Positions 22,673 through 31,952 of a stretch of DNA of 32,031 nt are shown one piece after another. Position 1 is the stretch's first letter. Every line of letters begins with the position of its first letter. The notes beneath the pieces are model-generated. The model was not told the DNA's origin. It saw nothing but the letters and a program-made list of their open reading frames with translations, and searched no databases. This DNA is from Coriobacteriaceae bacterium (GTDB taxonomy: Bacteria > Actinomycetota > Coriobacteriia > Anaerosomatales > SLCP01): contig PWVH01000070.1 in assembly GCA_003563465.1 (NCBI GenBank), forward strand, positions 1 through 32,031, written 5' to 3'. Made by a program: the position numbers and the translations under genes.

Positions 22673-23467
22673 TCAACGACATTCTGGGACGACGACGGTG
22701 TCCACAAAGGATTCCGCCAGTGTCACTTCTTCGGCGGTCGACGCACCGGCGGCGAACTCGACTCCGAGACCTTCTCTGAATCCTGCGACTATCGCGTCGC
22801 AGATCTCCGCTTCAGAAGGTATCTCTCCGACGCAGTCCTGCAGCGTCGCTGTGGTCTGGGCGAGTTCCTCCTGCGCACGGCTGTCCAGCCCGAACACCGC
22901 GGCTTCACGAGGGATGTCGCGTGTCAAGGTGAACGATCCGTGCTGCAGAACGGTACCGTTCAGCCATGTCTGCGCGCTCCCCGAAAGCTTGAGTGCGCCG
23001 ACAGACAGGTCGGCTTCGGAGCGGCTCAGGTAGCACGCAGCGGACCTGGCACTCGCACGTGAACATTCGGCTAAGGCCGCGTCAACACCCATTCGGCGGT
23101 ATGCCTCCACCAGAGCGACACAGAAGTGCCGATACGAAGCGGCTACACCCCTAGGAACCCCGTCGGCGAGGGATGCGATGAGCGAGTATGTGATCTCATC
23201 ATCGTGCAGTACGCCCCTGCCGCCCGTGAAGCGGCGCACTGCTTCCACACCGAAACGCCTGCATGCGCCCCAGTCCAGGCATTCTGCGTCCTGGAACCGC
23301 CCGATCGTCACCGTTGAACGCCGCCATCTGTATATCCGAAGGGTAGGAGGAACCCTGTTTCTTGATCGCACGATTTGGATGGCACGATCGAGAGCCATGT
23401 TCCATGCCCCGTCGCCTGGCTCGGTCTCGACGATGAGGCGCCAGGTGGCAGCCGGCACCAGGCTCAC
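22673..23467 (-). CDS. lipM: Lipoate/octanoate transferase family protein, LipM-like
   Basis: A 264-aa BPL/LplA/LipB-fold enzyme with RRFTGGRGVLHDDEITYS (78-95) and the acyl-binding lysine Lys160 (GALKLSGSAQ). Cys145 (SAACYLSRSEADL) falls where LipM has its catalytic cysteine (about residue 150), 15 residues before the lysine, which favours an octanoyl-ACP:GcvH transferase over an ATP-using LplA. It overlaps gcvPB by four bases, so it is made with the glycine cleavage proteins and probably modifies GcvH. Lipoyl synthase is not in the window. Confidence 0.87.
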   Translation of the reverse strand: MSLVPAATWRLIVETEPGDGAWNMALDRAIQIVRSRNRVPPTLRIYRWRRSTVTIGRFQDAECLDWGACRRFGVEAVRRFTGGRGVLHDDEITYSLIASLADGVPRGVAASYRHFCVALVEAYRRMGVDAALAECSRASARSAACYLSRSEADLSVGALKLSGSAQTWLNGTVLQHGSFTLTRDIPREAAVFGLDSRAQEELAQTTATLQDCVGEIPSEAEICDAIVAGFREGLGVEFAAGASTAEEVTLAESFVDTVVVPECR

Positions 23468-24966
23468 CCCTCGCGACGGAACCGCAGGTCGGGTTTGCGG
23501 GCAGCAGCCACTTCGTCGACACGACGCACGGGTGTCGTGAATGGAGCAGCCTTGAGCAGGGCCGGATCTGTCGAGACCTCCTCGGCGATAGCAAGCATGG
23601 CTTTGGCAAAACGGTCCAGCTCCTCCAAAGACTCCGTTTCGGTAGGCTCGATCATCAACGCCTCCTCGACTATCAACGGGAAATAAATCGTGGGAGGGTG
23701 GAATCCGTAGTCGAGCAGACGCTTCGCGATGTCGAGAGTGCGCACGCCTCCTTCGCGCTTTTGACGGACACCCGAGAGAACGAACTCGTGCATGCAGGTC
23801 CGATCGTATGGAAGCTCGTAGGCATCCCTCAGCCGTTCCTTTAGGTAGTTCGCAGAGAGCACGGCCTGCTCACTTACTTCGCGCAGACCTTCCCCTCCCA
23901 GGCCACGGATGTAGGCGTAAGCTCGCACCAGTACGCCGAAATTCCCGAAGAAAGATCGCACACGGCCGATCGATCGCGCCGGCTCGGCCAGCCCGAAGCT
24001 GCCATCATCGAGATGCACGGGTATCGGTCCCGGCAAGAAGGGCTTCAGGGCCTCGGTGACGCACACCGGGCCTGCGCCCGGTCCTCCCCCGCCGTGAGGC
24101 GTTCCAAACGTCTTGTGCAGGTTGATGTGTAGCGCGTCGAATCCGGTATCTCCAGGACGGGTGATGCCCATGATGGCATTGAGATTCGCGCCGTCGCAGT
24201 ATGAGAGCGCACCGACGGAGTGCACCGCTTCGTTGATCGCAAGGGTGTTTCGCTCGAACAGCCCTAAGGTGTTCGGATTGGTGAGCATGATTGCCGCAAC
24301 GTCGTCATCGAGTGCTTCATCAAGAGCCGCAAGGTCTACCCCGCCGTCCGCATCGCTCGGCAACGTGATCGCCTCAAAGCCGCACATCGCAACCGTCGCC
24401 GGGTTCGTGCCGTGTGCCGAATCGGGCACCAGCACTCTACGGCGTTCGATCCCCGACGCCAGATGATAGGCCCGAAAACACATCAGTGCAGTGAGTTCTC
24501 CGTGTGCTCCTGCAGCCGGCTGAAGCGTGACACCGGGAAGTCCCGAGATCTCACCAAGCGCCTCGGCGAGTCTGCACATGAGTTCCAAGGCACCCTGTAC
24601 GGTCTCGATCGGCTGATAGGGGTGCAGGCCGGCGAAGCCCTCGTAGCGCGCTGCGTCCTCACCGATTCTGGGGTTGTACTTCATCGTGCAAGAGCCCAGC
24701 GGGTAGCTTCCGGTGTCCACCCCGAAGTTCATCGATGCCAGATGGGAGTAGTGACGAGCGATCTCCACTTCGGTCACGTGGGGCAGCATGGGCATCTCGT
24801 GTCGAATCTTCGCACGACCCTGCAACCGAACCTTCAGGTCCAACTCCGGCACGTCCAGTGGAGGAGGCTCCACGCATCGCGACTCGGGGGCACCGGTCTC
24901 GAAGATGAGCCGTCTTGGTCCTCGCGCGGGTGCGCCGGACGGGATCTGCGCGGACCTCTCGGTCAC
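23464..24966 (-). CDS. gcvPB: Glycine dehydrogenase (decarboxylating) subunit 2
   Basis: The PLP-bearing half of the split P-protein, which decarboxylates glycine and passes the aminomethyl group to lipoyl-GcvH. The 500-aa protein has the PLP lysine Lys285 in INLHKTFGTPHGGGGPG, plus GSCTMKYNPR and DSAHGTNPA. The GTG at 24966 overlaps the gcvPA stop (GTGA). A longer in-frame extension to 25200 runs inside gcvPA, is Arg-rich and is not P-protein-like. Confidence 0.96.
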   Translation of the reverse strand: MTERSAQIPSGAPARGPRRLIFETGAPESRCVEPPPLDVPELDLKVRLQGRAKIRHEMPMLPHVTEVEIARHYSHLASMNFGVDTGSYPLGSCTMKYNPRIGEDAARYEGFAGLHPYQPIETVQGALELMCRLAEALGEISGLPGVTLQPAAGAHGELTALMCFRAYHLASGIERRRVLVPDSAHGTNPATVAMCGFEAITLPSDADGGVDLAALDEALDDDVAAIMLTNPNTLGLFERNTLAINEAVHSVGALSYCDGANLNAIMGITRPGDTGFDALHINLHKTFGTPHGGGGPGAGPVCVTEALKPFLPGPIPVHLDDGSFGLAEPARSIGRVRSFFGNFGVLVRAYAYIRGLGGEGLREVSEQAVLSANYLKERLRDAYELPYDRTCMHEFVLSGVRQKREGGVRTLDIAKRLLDYGFHPPTIYFPLIVEEALMIEPTETESLEELDRFAKAMLAIAEEVSTDPALLKAAPFTTPVRRVDEVAAARKPDLRFRREG

Positions 24967-26375
24967 AAGGATGCGACCTCCTCGGCGAACAGATCCATCT
25001 CCGCACGGGTACGCCGCTCCGTGACTGCGAGCAACACCAAGCTTTCGAGCATCTCCGCGCCGATACCCGCAAAGGACCCCCCCTCGACCTCGCCAGCGCA
25101 CACGCCGGCGAGAAAGCCGCGTTCGAGCATCGCCGATCGCATCTCGACGACATCGCCGTCGTAGATAAGGGCGAATTCGTAGCCGAAAGGCGTCTCCCAA
25201 GGCGCTCCGAAGCGTCCCGTCTCCAACAGCCGCTCGCGCAGGTAGTGTGCTTTAGCGATGCACGCGCGTGCTATCGCAGAAAGCCCCTCGCTGCCGACGG
25301 CTGCAAGGTAGACACCCGCCGCGAGCGAGCAAAGCGCTTGATTGCTGCAGATGTTGCTTGTCGCCTTCTCGCGCCGAATATGCTGCTCGCGCGTAGAGAG
25401 TGTGAGAACGAACGCCTCATTGCCGTCGACATCCCTACTGCGCCCTACCAGACGTCCGGGCATCTGTCGCAGGTGCTCCTTACGGCACGCGAAGAACCCC
25501 AACCCCGGCCCTCCGAACGACATCGGAATCCCAAGCGGCTGTCCGTCCCCGACCACGATGTCCGCTCCGTATGCAGACGGCGGCTCGAGCACACCCAGCA
25601 GCAGAGGATTGACTGCTACAACGAGCAATGCTCCGGCCTCGTGCGTCAGCTCAGCAATCAACGAAAGATCCTCGAAGTTGCCGAAGAAGTTCGGCTGGGC
25701 GACAAGTACTGCGGCAGCTCTTTCGTCAGATAGCACCGAAGCAAGCGAGGGATGGTCCTCTTTGCGAGACTCATCTTCTTGTCCCAAGACCTGCATCGTC
25801 CCTGTCGCTACATCGGTTGCAGGCGACCGGCTCACTTCCGCAGTGCCTGCTTCGGCATACGTCAGAAGGGTCCTTCTCCACTCGGGATGCACTGTAGGAG
25901 CACAAACGAGTGCATGGCGGCCCGTAATCCGGCATGCCATCTGGGCCGCCTCGGCAAGAGCAGTGGCTCCGTCGTACATCGAGGCGTTGGCGACATCCAT
26001 CCCTGTGAGCTCGCAGATCATGGTCTGAAACTCGTATGTCGCCTGGAGCGTTCCCTGAGAGACTTCGGGCTGATAGGGCGTGTAGGCCGTGAAGAACTCC
26101 GGCTTGCGCAGGACGTGGTCCACGATGGCCGGCACATAGTGGTCGTAGCACCCGGCACCGGCGAAGCTTACGAGTTCGGTGGCGGGAGCGTTCGCATCCG
26201 TGAGTCCGCGTAGATGGCCGACCAGCTCCATCTCGCTCAGGCCTGTGGGCAGATCGAGCGGACGATCTATTCTGGCCGCAGGCGGAACGTCGGCAAAGAG
26301 CTCTTCTGTAGCCGAAAGACCGAGCGCGCGAAGCATGGCTTCGCGCTGCTCGCACGTGACGGGTATCTGTCGCAT
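24963..26375 (-). CDS. gcvPA: Glycine dehydrogenase (decarboxylating) subunit 1
   Basis: The first half of the split P-protein (470 aa), with YDHYVPAIVDHVLRKPEFFT, TPYQPEVSQGTLQATYEFQ and CSNQALCSLAAGVYL typical of GcvPA. The ATG at 26375 has AAGGA four bases upstream and begins RQIPVTCEQREAML; a frame open to 26462 adds 29 residues from inside gcvH and is rejected. It pairs with GcvPB to make the active enzyme. Confidence 0.96.
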   Translation of the reverse strand: MRQIPVTCEQREAMLRALGLSATEELFADVPPAARIDRPLDLPTGLSEMELVGHLRGLTDANAPATELVSFAGAGCYDHYVPAIVDHVLRKPEFFTAYTPYQPEVSQGTLQATYEFQTMICELTGMDVANASMYDGATALAEAAQMACRITGRHALVCAPTVHPEWRRTLLTYAEAGTAEVSRSPATDVATGTMQVLGQEDESRKEDHPSLASVLSDERAAAVLVAQPNFFGNFEDLSLIAELTHEAGALLVVAVNPLLLGVLEPPSAYGADIVVGDGQPLGIPMSFGGPGLGFFACRKEHLRQMPGRLVGRSRDVDGNEAFVLTLSTREQHIRREKATSNICSNQALCSLAAGVYLAAVGSEGLSAIARACIAKAHYLRERLLETGRFGAPWETPFGYEFALIYDGDVVEMRSAMLERGFLAGVCAGEVEGGSFAGIGAEMLESLVLLAVTERRTRAEMDLFAEEVASL

Positions 26376-26382
26376 AGATTCC

Positions 26383-26766
26383 TTACTCTTCCTCGGTGAC
26401 GAACACCTCGTACTCCTCTGCGGAAAGCAGAACGTCCACCTCTGAAGGTTCCGACATCTCAATCTCGATCATCCAGCCTTCGCCGTACGGATCCTCGTTT
26501 ATGATCTCAGGCGAATCCGTCAGCGATTCGTTCACCTTGACGACCTCACCGTTGACGGGAGCGTAGAGTTCGGATACCGACTTGACCGACTCGACCTCTC
26601 CGAAAGGTTCGCCCAGCGTCACCGAGTCGCCCGGCGCAGGAAGGTCCACGTAGACGACCTCGCCAAGCTGGTCTTGGGCGAAATGCGAGATGCCGACTGT
26701 GGCGATGTCGCCGTTCACACGAACCCACTCATGCTCTTTGTCGTACTTCAGGTCGCTCGGATACAT
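26383..26766 (-). CDS. gcvH: Glycine cleavage system H protein
   Basis: The 127-aa lipoyl carrier that shuttles the aminomethyl group between P, T and L proteins. The lipoyl lysine is Lys62 in EVESVKSVSELYAPVNG, and the start LKYDKEHEWV is typical. The ATG at 26766 lies ten bases after AAAGGAG. A GTG at 26796 overlapping the gcvT stop could add ten residues but gives an atypical N-terminus. Confidence 0.95.
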   Translation of the reverse strand: MYPSDLKYDKEHEWVRVNGDIATVGISHFAQDQLGEVVYVDLPAPGDSVTLGEPFGEVESVKSVSELYAPVNGEVVKVNESLTDSPEIINEDPYGEGWMIEIEMSEPSEVDVLLSAEEYEVFVTEEE

Positions 26767-26792
26767 CGTGCATACGCTCCTTTCGGACCTCT

Positions 26793-27938
26793 TCACTGCA
26801 ACGAGGTGCTCTTGACGAACGGTGGCGGTTCGACCAGGGCCGCGACGGACCTTCGACGGATCGTCACCTCTAACATGGTTCCCGGCTCGGCGATTTCTAC
26901 CGGTAGGTATACGGTTGCGATTCCCTTGCCCAGCGTAGGCGAGAACGTGCCGCTTGCCACCTTACCCACCTCTACGCCGTCACGCAATACGGAGTAGCCC
27001 GGCCGAGGAATGCCCTCCTCGGTGACTAGGCCGGCGAGCCTGCGTTCCGGCTCCTGCACACGGATGCGCTCTATGGCATCGCAACCGATGAACCGCTCCT
27101 TCTTGCCGGAGACTACCCATCCGAGTCCCGCCGACACGGGATCCACACCTCGGTCCATGTCCACTCCGTGAAGACGGTAACCCATCTCAAGACGGAGAGT
27201 GTCACGTGCACCCAGGCCACAAGGCGTAACCTCGGCGAAACTGAGCAGTGTGCGCCACAGTAGTTCGGCGTGAGAGTAGTGGCAAACGATCTCGACACCA
27301 TCTTCGCCTGTGTAGCCGGTACGCGAGACCAGCACCGGAATCGTCTCAAGAACCGCCTCCGTAAGGTGAAAGCGTCTCGGTAACTCGAGTCCTGGTCCGG
27401 CAAGTTCGCCTAACACGTCAAGGGCCTTCGGCCCCTGCAACGCGATCAGGCCCGTGCGGTCTGATTCGTCAACGAGTTCCACGATGTGGCTTTCCGGCCT
27501 ATGCTCTCGATCGGTACCTTGGACAAGAGTCACGTCCTCGGGGCAGTGCGAACGCATCCACTCGAAGTCGGTGAGCCTGTTCGCCGCATTTCCGATGATC
27601 AGGTATTCCAGCTCCCCACTGTGGTAGACGATCAAGTCATCGATGATTCCGCCGTCTTCGTCGCACATGAGCGTGTAATGCGCGGCTCCAAGCTCGCCTA
27701 TTTCATCGAGATCGTTGGTGAGCAGCCCTTGTAGGTACTCACGTGCCCCGAAACCGAAGACTCGGAACTGGCTCATGTGGCATATGTCGAAGACGCCTGC
27801 CGAAGAACGAACCGCATTATGCTCTGCGACGATACCCGAATACTGCAGAGGCATTTCGAAGCCCGCGAACGATACCATTCGGGCGCCTAGAGCTAAGTGC
27901 TCATCGTAGAGCGGAGTCCGCAGTGGCTTCTCGGTCAT
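26793..27938 (-). CDS. gcvT: Glycine cleavage system T protein, aminomethyltransferase
   Basis: Transfers the methylene group from aminomethyl-GcvH to tetrahydrofolate, releasing ammonia. The 381-aa protein has the N-terminal TPLYDEHLALGARMVSFAGF, FDICHMSQFRVFG, and the C-terminal SGTFSPTLGKGIATVYLP. AAGGAG precedes the ATG. It is first in the gcv run; only 51 bases separate it from the upstream carboxypeptidase, so no glycine riboswitch fits there and it may be read through from that gene. Confidence 0.95.
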   Translation of the reverse strand: MTEKPLRTPLYDEHLALGARMVSFAGFEMPLQYSGIVAEHNAVRSSAGVFDICHMSQFRVFGFGAREYLQGLLTNDLDEIGELGAAHYTLMCDEDGGIIDDLIVYHSGELEYLIIGNAANRLTDFEWMRSHCPEDVTLVQGTDREHRPESHIVELVDESDRTGLIALQGPKALDVLGELAGPGLELPRRFHLTEAVLETIPVLVSRTGYTGEDGVEIVCHYSHAELLWRTLLSFAEVTPCGLGARDTLRLEMGYRLHGVDMDRGVDPVSAGLGWVVSGKKERFIGCDAIERIRVQEPERRLAGLVTEEGIPRPGYSVLRDGVEVGKVASGTFSPTLGKGIATVYLPVEIAEPGTMLEVTIRRRSVAALVEPPPFVKSTSLQ

Positions 27939-27989
27939 CGCTCATCTCCTTCATCTGTCAGTCTTGATCCGATCGTCTCCGGCAGACGT

Positions 27990-29264
27990 CTATCGCAACG
28001 CGAGCACGACCGCTGGCTCGCCGAACACCGCGCGCCAAGCTCTCACCAGTGCTATCCACCAACGTTCGGGGAGTGTCGGACGACGCACATCATTTGCTGC
28101 TACCACAGGCACCTGAGCGATGAGGTGCTCGCCTTGTACGAGAGAGAGGGTTCCGACGCGGTCGCCTGCCATCACTGGCGCATCCAACGTCTCTGGAAGA
28201 CTGACAGCACGCGTCACCTCTCCGGCGATATCGAAGACCGGCAAACGGGCCGGTTCGCCGACGATGGCATCGACACTCACATCCAGATAGTCCGAAACCG
28301 GCAGTGTTGCAAGAACCTCTCCAGCCTTTGCCAGGCTCTTCTCGCTGTAATGTACGAACCCCCATTCGAGTAGCAGAGCCGCCTGCCGGAAGCGCTCCAT
28401 CTCGTCCGATGCGCCCAGCACGACTGCAAACAGTTCTATGCCGTCTCGTTCTGCAGAAGCCAGCAGGCAGAAACCTGCCTTACTCGTCCAACCGGTCTTC
28501 AACCCGGTCGCACCTTCGAGGCTCCCGATCAACAGGTTCGAGTTCTCGAGTTCGACCGGTCCCGCAACACCGTCTATGATCACCTTGTCCAATACCACCA
28601 TGCGACGAATCTCCGGTTTGGCCATCGCATAGCGAGCAAGCGTCGCCAAGTCGGCGGCACTGCTATGGTGACCGTCGGCATCGAGGCCATGCGGGTTTCT
28701 GAAAGACGTCTGGTCGAGACCGAGTTCACCGGCCTTGGCGTTCATCATGTCGGCGAAACCCTCTACGCTCCCCCCGACATGCTCCGCCACGGCCACTGCC
28801 GCATCGTTGCCCGATCTCACGAGCATCGCTTCAAGCAATGTCTCTAGCGAGTAGGTCCCACCCGGCTGCAGTCTAGCTGAAGCCTGACCGGTAGCTGCCG
28901 CTCGCTCAGATACCCGAACCGGCTCGTCGAGATCGGCATTCTCGAGCGCTACGACAGCGCTCATAATCTTGGTCGCACTGGCCATCGCACGCGGCGCATC
29001 GGGATTCCGCGCCCAAAGAACCTGCCCGTCAGAAGTCACGAGAGTCCCCGCCGCTGCTCCGATGTCTGGAGCGAGCCGCGCCACGTCCTCGGGCAGAGCC
29101 GAGACAGAGAGGTGGCCCATCAGATCGGAGCCCAGCACCACGGCCTGTGCGGGCATGACTGTGGAGAGCAGCACCAATGCTACGAGCAGTACGACCGACA
29201 CCAAGCGTGTCGCCCTATCGGTGTCCCCGTCCTTTTCGAGCAGGCATCTGTGTAAGTGCCTCAC
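27990..29264 (-). CDS. dacF: D-alanyl-D-alanine carboxypeptidase (DacF/PBP5-like)
   Basis: A secreted serine peptidase (424 aa) that trims the last D-Ala from wall peptides. The signal peptide covers about residues 1-41 (VSVVLLVALVLLS ... PAQA). The catalytic motifs are Ser96-A-T-Lys99, SGN (151-153) and KTG (256-258). A C-terminal beta-domain (about 305-385) and a final hydrophobic/amphipathic segment for membrane attachment (RWWIALVRAWRAVF) follow, as in PBP5. AAGGAG is five bases before the GTG start. Confidence 0.93.
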   Translation of the reverse strand: MRHLHRCLLEKDGDTDRATRLVSVVLLVALVLLSTVMPAQAVVLGSDLMGHLSVSALPEDVARLAPDIGAAAGTLVTSDGQVLWARNPDAPRAMASATKIMSAVVALENADLDEPVRVSERAAATGQASARLQPGGTYSLETLLEAMLVRSGNDAAVAVAEHVGGSVEGFADMMNAKAGELGLDQTSFRNPHGLDADGHHSSAADLATLARYAMAKPEIRRMVVLDKVIIDGVAGPVELENSNLLIGSLEGATGLKTGWTSKAGFCLLASAERDGIELFAVVLGASDEMERFRQAALLLEWGFVHYSEKSLAKAGEVLATLPVSDYLDVSVDAIVGEPARLPVFDIAGEVTRAVSLPETLDAPVMAGDRVGTLSLVQGEHLIAQVPVVAANDVRRPTLPERWWIALVRAWRAVFGEPAVVLALR

Positions 29265-29332
29265 ACCGGCTCCTTGTGCGACAATGACGAGGTCAAGTGA
29301 ACCACACGCCCCTAAGTCACGCCAGGAGAATC

Positions 29333-30229
29333 ATGCGTGCCACTGACCCAAACGGCTCAGTCCCCCATGTCGGTGAGGACGAGGATTCTGAGCATCCGGG
29401 GCGCTCGCGTAAGAAGAAAGACATCGCCTACTCTTCGTTCGAAGGCCTCGTCCTGGCCATCGGTGTTGTGACCGTAATCGGGAGTCTCTTCTTCTACTAC
29501 CTGACCGCTCACATGATAGAAGAGATGGTAGCCCAGGTCCTGCTTCTCGCGGTATTGCTGGGAGCGGTGCGCTGGGGTCGAAGCGGCGGCTTCGTCGCCG
29601 CTGCTCTCGCCTCACTCGTCTACGTCGTGATGCGTGTACCCCTCATCGTCGAAAGCCAAGGACTGGACTTCGATGTCGCTTCGCTGATAGCCATCCGCGT
29701 CGCCGCATACGGGTTCGTCGGAATCGGCGTAGGTAAGCTATGCGAAAGAATCCGGTACGTCATCGATGGATTCGAGCGCACTAGCGGCCTCGACGAGTGG
29801 AGTCGCGTATACAATCAGCGCTTCGTGACACGTTCTCTGGATGCCGCAGCCGGACGATTCACACGCTACCGGACGCCACACTCCGTCGTGATACTTGAGA
29901 TTGCTCGAGGCATCACTGTCTCACTCCGTCCTTCGCGACATCGCATGCTCGTCCGTGGTGTGGCAGACAAGATCCGTGACGAAGTGAGAGCGGTCGACGA
30001 GATAGGGCGTCTCGATGACGGACGGTTCCTCGTGTTGCTGACCAACACAGAACGTGATGGAGCGTTCCTCGTGGCAAAGCGTCTGGCCGAAGGAGTCAGA
30101 GACATCCTGGGTGCGGGCAGGGAGTCGGTGTCGACCTTGGTCCTATCGACCCCTGATGACGTGGAACGTCTCGCGGAATTAGCCTCGCGTCTGAGAAAGG
30201 AAACCGATCACTCCTCGTCGGGCTCGTAG
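29333..30229 (+). CDS. Membrane protein with degenerate GGDEF domain
   Basis: A 298-aa protein: charged N-terminal tail, about four transmembrane helices (residues about 35-60, 64-82, 85-108, 116-135) and a C-terminal GGDEF-fold domain (about 150-290). The active-site sequence is RLDDGRF (226-232) in place of R-Y-GGDEF, and the Mg-binding Asp of the first strand is lost (LEIARG, 188-193). It should not make c-di-GMP; it may sense nucleotide or act by protein contact. AGGAGA precedes the ATG at 29333; a GTG at 29297 with GAGG is an alternative. Its end overlaps the convergent ACT gene by 22 bases. Confidence 0.82.
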   Translation: MRATDPNGSVPHVGEDEDSEHPGRSRKKKDIAYSSFEGLVLAIGVVTVIGSLFFYYLTAHMIEEMVAQVLLLAVLLGAVRWGRSGGFVAAALASLVYVVMRVPLIVESQGLDFDVASLIAIRVAAYGFVGIGVGKLCERIRYVIDGFERTSGLDEWSRVYNQRFVTRSLDAAAGRFTRYRTPHSVVILEIARGITVSLRPSRHRMLVRGVADKIRDEVRAVDEIGRLDDGRFLVLLTNTERDGAFLVAKRLAEGVRDILGAGRESVSTLVLSTPDDVERLAELASRLRKETDHSSSGS

Positions 30230-30651
30230 AGATCGTCGGGGTGCAACACGCGATAGCCGGCGGCCTCCAGCACGGAGCGAGCATTCTCGTCGTCCACCTT
30301 GATCACGTCGACAGCCGCATCACCCGAAGGCTCCACGAAACAGTAAGCGTACTCCACGTTGATACCCGCGGAACCGAGGGCTTCGAGAACGTCGGCCAGC
30401 CCGCCGGGATGATTCGGAATCTCAACAGCGAAGACTCCGGCGACAGACACTCCGAATCCGGCTTCCTCCAACACAGCCTTTGCGAACCGAGGCCGGTCGC
30501 AGATGATACGCACCACTCCGAACTCCTCGGTGTCGGCCACCATCAGCGCGTGCATGTTCACACCGTGATCACCTAGCGTGCGACACAGTTCGGCAAGCCG
30601 TCCCGGTTGGTTCTCGAGAAACACCGACAGCTGCTCGACCATCGTCTTCAC
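30208..30651 (-). CDS. Tandem ACT-domain protein, copy 2
   Basis: A 147-aa protein with two ACT domains (LSVFLENQPGRLAELCRTL and EIPNHPGGLADVLEALGS), a paralogue of the protein at 14121, with an acidic tail (DDLYEPDEE). The GTG at 30651 overlaps the paaK stop (GTGA); ATG at 30642 gives an N-terminus closer to the paralogue and is about equally likely. As in the first locus it directly accompanies a PaaK enzyme, suggesting a shared regulatory unit that senses an amino acid. Confidence 0.88.
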   Translation of the reverse strand: MKTMVEQLSVFLENQPGRLAELCRTLGDHGVNMHALMVADTEEFGVVRIICDRPRFAKAVLEEAGFGVSVAGVFAVEIPNHPGGLADVLEALGSAGINVEYAYCFVEPSGDAAVDVIKVDDENARSVLEAAGYRVLHPDDLYEPDEE

Positions 30652-31952
30652 ATCCCCTCTTGCTCCGCACGTAAGTCCAGGACCCGGCGCGCCTTACCCT
30701 CACTACGTTCTATCGAGCGTGGTTCGACGAGTTTGACACCTATCGACACTGCCAAGGCGGACTCGATCTCTTCTCTAACTCTGCGCTGTATCTCCTCGAG
30801 CTCTCGAACCTCGTCGAAGGCAAGTTCCGGCGCTACTTCGACGTGTACTTCAACCGTGTCCATAGAACCTCGTTTTCCTAAGACCAACTGATAGTGCGGC
30901 GCCACACCCGGTATTCCCGCCAGGGCCTGCTCTATCTGGCTCGGGAAGAGATTCACCCCCCTGACGATAATCATGTCATCGGTTCTGCCCGTGATGCGTT
31001 CCATGCGCCGGAAGGTCCTTCCGCATGCACACTGGCCCGGGATGATGCGGGATATGTCCCGAGTACGGTAGCGCACTACGGGTATCCCCTCTTTGGTCAG
31101 GGTAGTGAAGACAACCTCGCCCGTCTCTCCATCCTGCAAAGGCTCGAGGCTATCGGGATCTACGATCTCTATCAGAAAATGATCCTCGTTGACGTGCAAC
31201 CCGTGCTGTTCACCGCACTCACTTGCCACTCCTGGGCCTAGCACCTCGGAGAGTCCGTATATGTCGATAGCAGTGATGCCGAGATGCTTCTCGACCTGCG
31301 TGCGCATGTTCTCGCTCCAAGGTTCCGCGCCGAAGACGCCCAGGCGCAGTGGAAGCTTGCGCACGTCTATGCCCATCTCCGCGGCAGTTTCGGCGATCAG
31401 CAGCGAGTACGAAGGCGTGCAAGCCAGCACGGTGACACCGAAGTCGGCCATCACCTGCACCTGACGCCGTGTATTGCCACCCGAGATAGGTATGGTCACG
31501 CACCCGAGTCTCTCGGAGCCATAGTGCACCCCGAGTCCACCGGTGAACAGGCCATAACCGTATGCGACCTGAACAACATCATCAGGAGTGGCTCCCGCCG
31601 ATACCAGTGTGCGGGCCATGAGATCCGACCAGCTGCTGATGTCTCCACGCGTATAGCCGACCACAGTCATCTGACCGGTAGTACCCGAAGACGAATGCAC
31701 GCGCACGATGTCGCGCTTTGGAGCTGCGAACATGCTGTAAGGGTACTGCGAACGCATGTCGTCTTTGACCGTGAACGGGATGTTCGCCAAATCGTCGAGA
31801 CTGTCCGCCCGAGGCGAGACCCCGGCTTCATCGAACTTCTTCCTGTAGAGCGAGACGTTGTCGTAGGTCCGTCTCAACACCGTGTTCAACCGCTCGAGCT
31901 GCAGCGTTTCGAGGCGATCTCGCGTCATCGACTCCCACTCCGGCTGGAACAT
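30648..31952 (-). CDS. paaK: Phenylacetate-CoA ligase family (aryl/acyl-CoA ligase), copy 2
   Basis: A second 434-aa ligase of the same family as the protein at 7971. The ATP loop is SSSGTTGQM (87-95), with Gln-Met where copy 1 has Lys-Pro. YGLSEVLGPGV, YRTRDI and TGRTDDMIIVRGVNLFPSQIE are intact. The cysteine cluster is reduced: Cys246 in SECGEQHG and two in GQCACGRTF. GGAGG lies close before the ATG. Different loop residues and cysteine content suggest a different acid substrate from copy 1. The upstream 79 bases to the window end hold only a possible in-frame tail of another minus-strand gene. Confidence 0.92.
   Translation of the reverse strand: MFQPEWESMTRDRLETLQLERLNTVLRRTYDNVSLYRKKFDEAGVSPRADSLDDLANIPFTVKDDMRSQYPYSMFAAPKRDIVRVHSSSGTTGQMTVVGYTRGDISSWSDLMARTLVSAGATPDDVVQVAYGYGLFTGGLGVHYGSERLGCVTIPISGGNTRRQVQVMADFGVTVLACTPSYSLLIAETAAEMGIDVRKLPLRLGVFGAEPWSENMRTQVEKHLGITAIDIYGLSEVLGPGVASECGEQHGLHVNEDHFLIEIVDPDSLEPLQDGETGEVVFTTLTKEGIPVVRYRTRDISRIIPGQCACGRTFRRMERITGRTDDMIIVRGVNLFPSQIEQALAGIPGVAPHYQLVLGKRGSMDTVEVHVEVAPELAFDEVRELEEIQRRVREEIESALAVSIGVKLVEPRSIERSEGKARRVLDLRAEQEGM

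Noticed and set aside
24967..25200. Longer N-terminus for gcvPB
   Set aside because: The extension lies inside gcvPA in another frame, is Arg-rich and lacks P-protein similarity; GTG at 24966 overlaps the gcvPA stop.
27939..27989. Glycine riboswitch ahead of gcvT
   Set aside because: Only 51 bases separate gcvT from the upstream gene, too short for a glycine aptamer.
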